From: Clostridiales bacterium | Lineage (GTDB): Bacteria; Bacillota; Clostridia; Saccharofermentanales; Saccharofermentanaceae | Reading direction: 5' to 3' | DNA length: 64,000 nucleotides | Assembly (NCBI GenBank): GCA_017551865.1 | Contig: JAFZKB010000034.1 | Coordinates: forward strand, 1 to 64,000 | Shown: positions 63,685-64,000 of the stretch, in pieces | Numbering within the stretch: position 1 is the first letter of the stretch | Layout: every line of letters starts with the position of its first letter | The notes under the pieces: generated by a model | Databases searched by the model: none | What the model was told of the DNA's origin: nothing | The model's input: the letters and a program-made list of their open reading frames with translations, nothing else | Made by a program: the position numbers and the translations under genes

Positions 63685-64000
63685 ATGCTTGATCAGATTT
63701 CGATCAATTCACATAGCAGTATCCGGGTAAAAGCAGATAAGATCATCTACTTCGATCCTTTTCGTATAGAAGAAACGACCTCTGATGCGGACATTATTTT
63801 CGTGACGCACGATCATTACGATCACTATTCTCCGGAGGACATAAAGAAGATCATCAAGGACGACACCATCATCGTGGCGCCGAAGGTCGCGGCAGGCCTG
63901 GCTGTATCGGATTTCGGTCTTTCTTCCGACCGGATCGTGGTCGCTAATGCCGGGGATACGCTTGAGGTATCGGGCTTCCCTGTAGAAGTCATCGCTTCAT
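63685..64000 (+). CDS. UlaG-like MBL-fold metal-dependent hydrolase, 3'-truncated by the window edge
   Basis: The first 105 residues only; the frame runs off the window. MLDQISINSHSSIRVKAD is followed by IYFDPF and THDHYDHYS, the HxHxDH zinc-binding motif of the metallo-beta-lactamase fold. The layout (Asp-Pro after the first strand, early HxHxDH) matches small UlaG-like hydrolases. The ATG follows GAGGGAAAAG. Substrate unknown. Confidence 0.85.
   Translation, partial: MLDQISINSHSSIRVKADKIIYFDPFRIEETTSDADIIFVTHDHYDHYSPEDIKKIIKDDTIIVAPKVAAGLAVSDFGLSSDRIVVANAGDTLEVSGFPVEVIAS

Overview
The window looks like chromosomal DNA from an anaerobic, Gram-positive-type member of the Bacillota (class Clostridia). 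The evidence is strong GGAGG-type ribosome binding sites on most genes, Clostridia-typical families (TmcAL, the CmpB-type PF06541 membrane protein, DUF1836, an ECF sigma factor with a DUF4179-type anti-sigma factor, a YbhJ-like aconitase-family hydratase), and many Gram-positive surface proteins (Cna_B adhesin, cell-wall-binding repeat proteins, cohesin-like and cadherin-like modules). I cannot fix the genus. I see no rRNA, tRNA, insertion sequence, prophage or CRISPR array, and genes are densely packed.

Layout. 1-2.8 kb: the 3' part of a large repetitive Cna_B adhesin. 2.9-3.2 kb: a regular array of six palindromic units. 3.3-11.2 kb: tmcAL (minus), then plus-strand genes for an anchored unknown protein, a CmpB-like membrane protein, PcrA helicase, dGTPase and an HD 5'-nucleotidase. 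11.2-20 kb: a surface glucosaminidase, a cohesin-like surface protein, a GtrA-like protein, FolC, a TPR/membrane protein and threonine synthase. 20-23.7 kb: anti-sigma/ECF sigma and prfC on the minus strand. 23.9-28.8 kb: NYN-LOTUS protein, malQ, glpK and an AEC transporter. 28.8-29.9 kb: a GNAT protein. 30-35.6 kb: two paralogous zinc-ribbon proteins that share a C-terminal peptide. 35.75-36.05 kb: a second six-unit array of the same palindromic family. 36.2-44.5 kb: bglA, a GT4 glycosyltransferase, a degenerate GGDEF-EAL protein, cardiolipin synthase, polyphosphate:AMP phosphotransferase and a small membrane protein. 44.6-50.2 kb: a LacI-type-sensor/GGDEF protein, an aconitase-family hydratase and an acyltransferase. 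50.2-55.8 kb: a minus-strand operon of an alpha/beta hydrolase and two paralogous wall-binding NlpC/P60 proteins. 56-59.3 kb: a DUF1836 regulator, a His-rich NfeD-like membrane protein and flotillin. 59.5-64 kb: a DUF2974 lipase-like protein, a second degenerate GGDEF-EAL protein, AqpZ, and the start of a UlaG-like MBL-fold hydrolase.

Themes. Cell-surface construction and remodelling dominates (adhesin, glucosaminidase, cohesin-like protein, two NlpC/P60 proteins, GT4, Cls, acyltransferase). Carbon metabolism is represented by malQ, glpK, bglA and the hydratase. Cyclic-di-GMP signalling appears as one protein with an intact GGDEF motif and two proteins with damaged GGDEF/EAL motifs.

The strongest candidate for something undescribed is the pair of six-unit arrays at 2911-3207 and 35751-36049. 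Every unit is two 8-bp inverted arms (TGCCGTAT and ATACGGCA) held exactly 21 bp apart. Units recur every 51-52 bp, and each array lies between the 3' ends of convergent genes. I recognise no family for it. Second is the zinc-ribbon paralog pair with a shared C-terminal LPEYDP-x-GP-x-PF tag, one copy carrying a disordered tail of about 900 residues.
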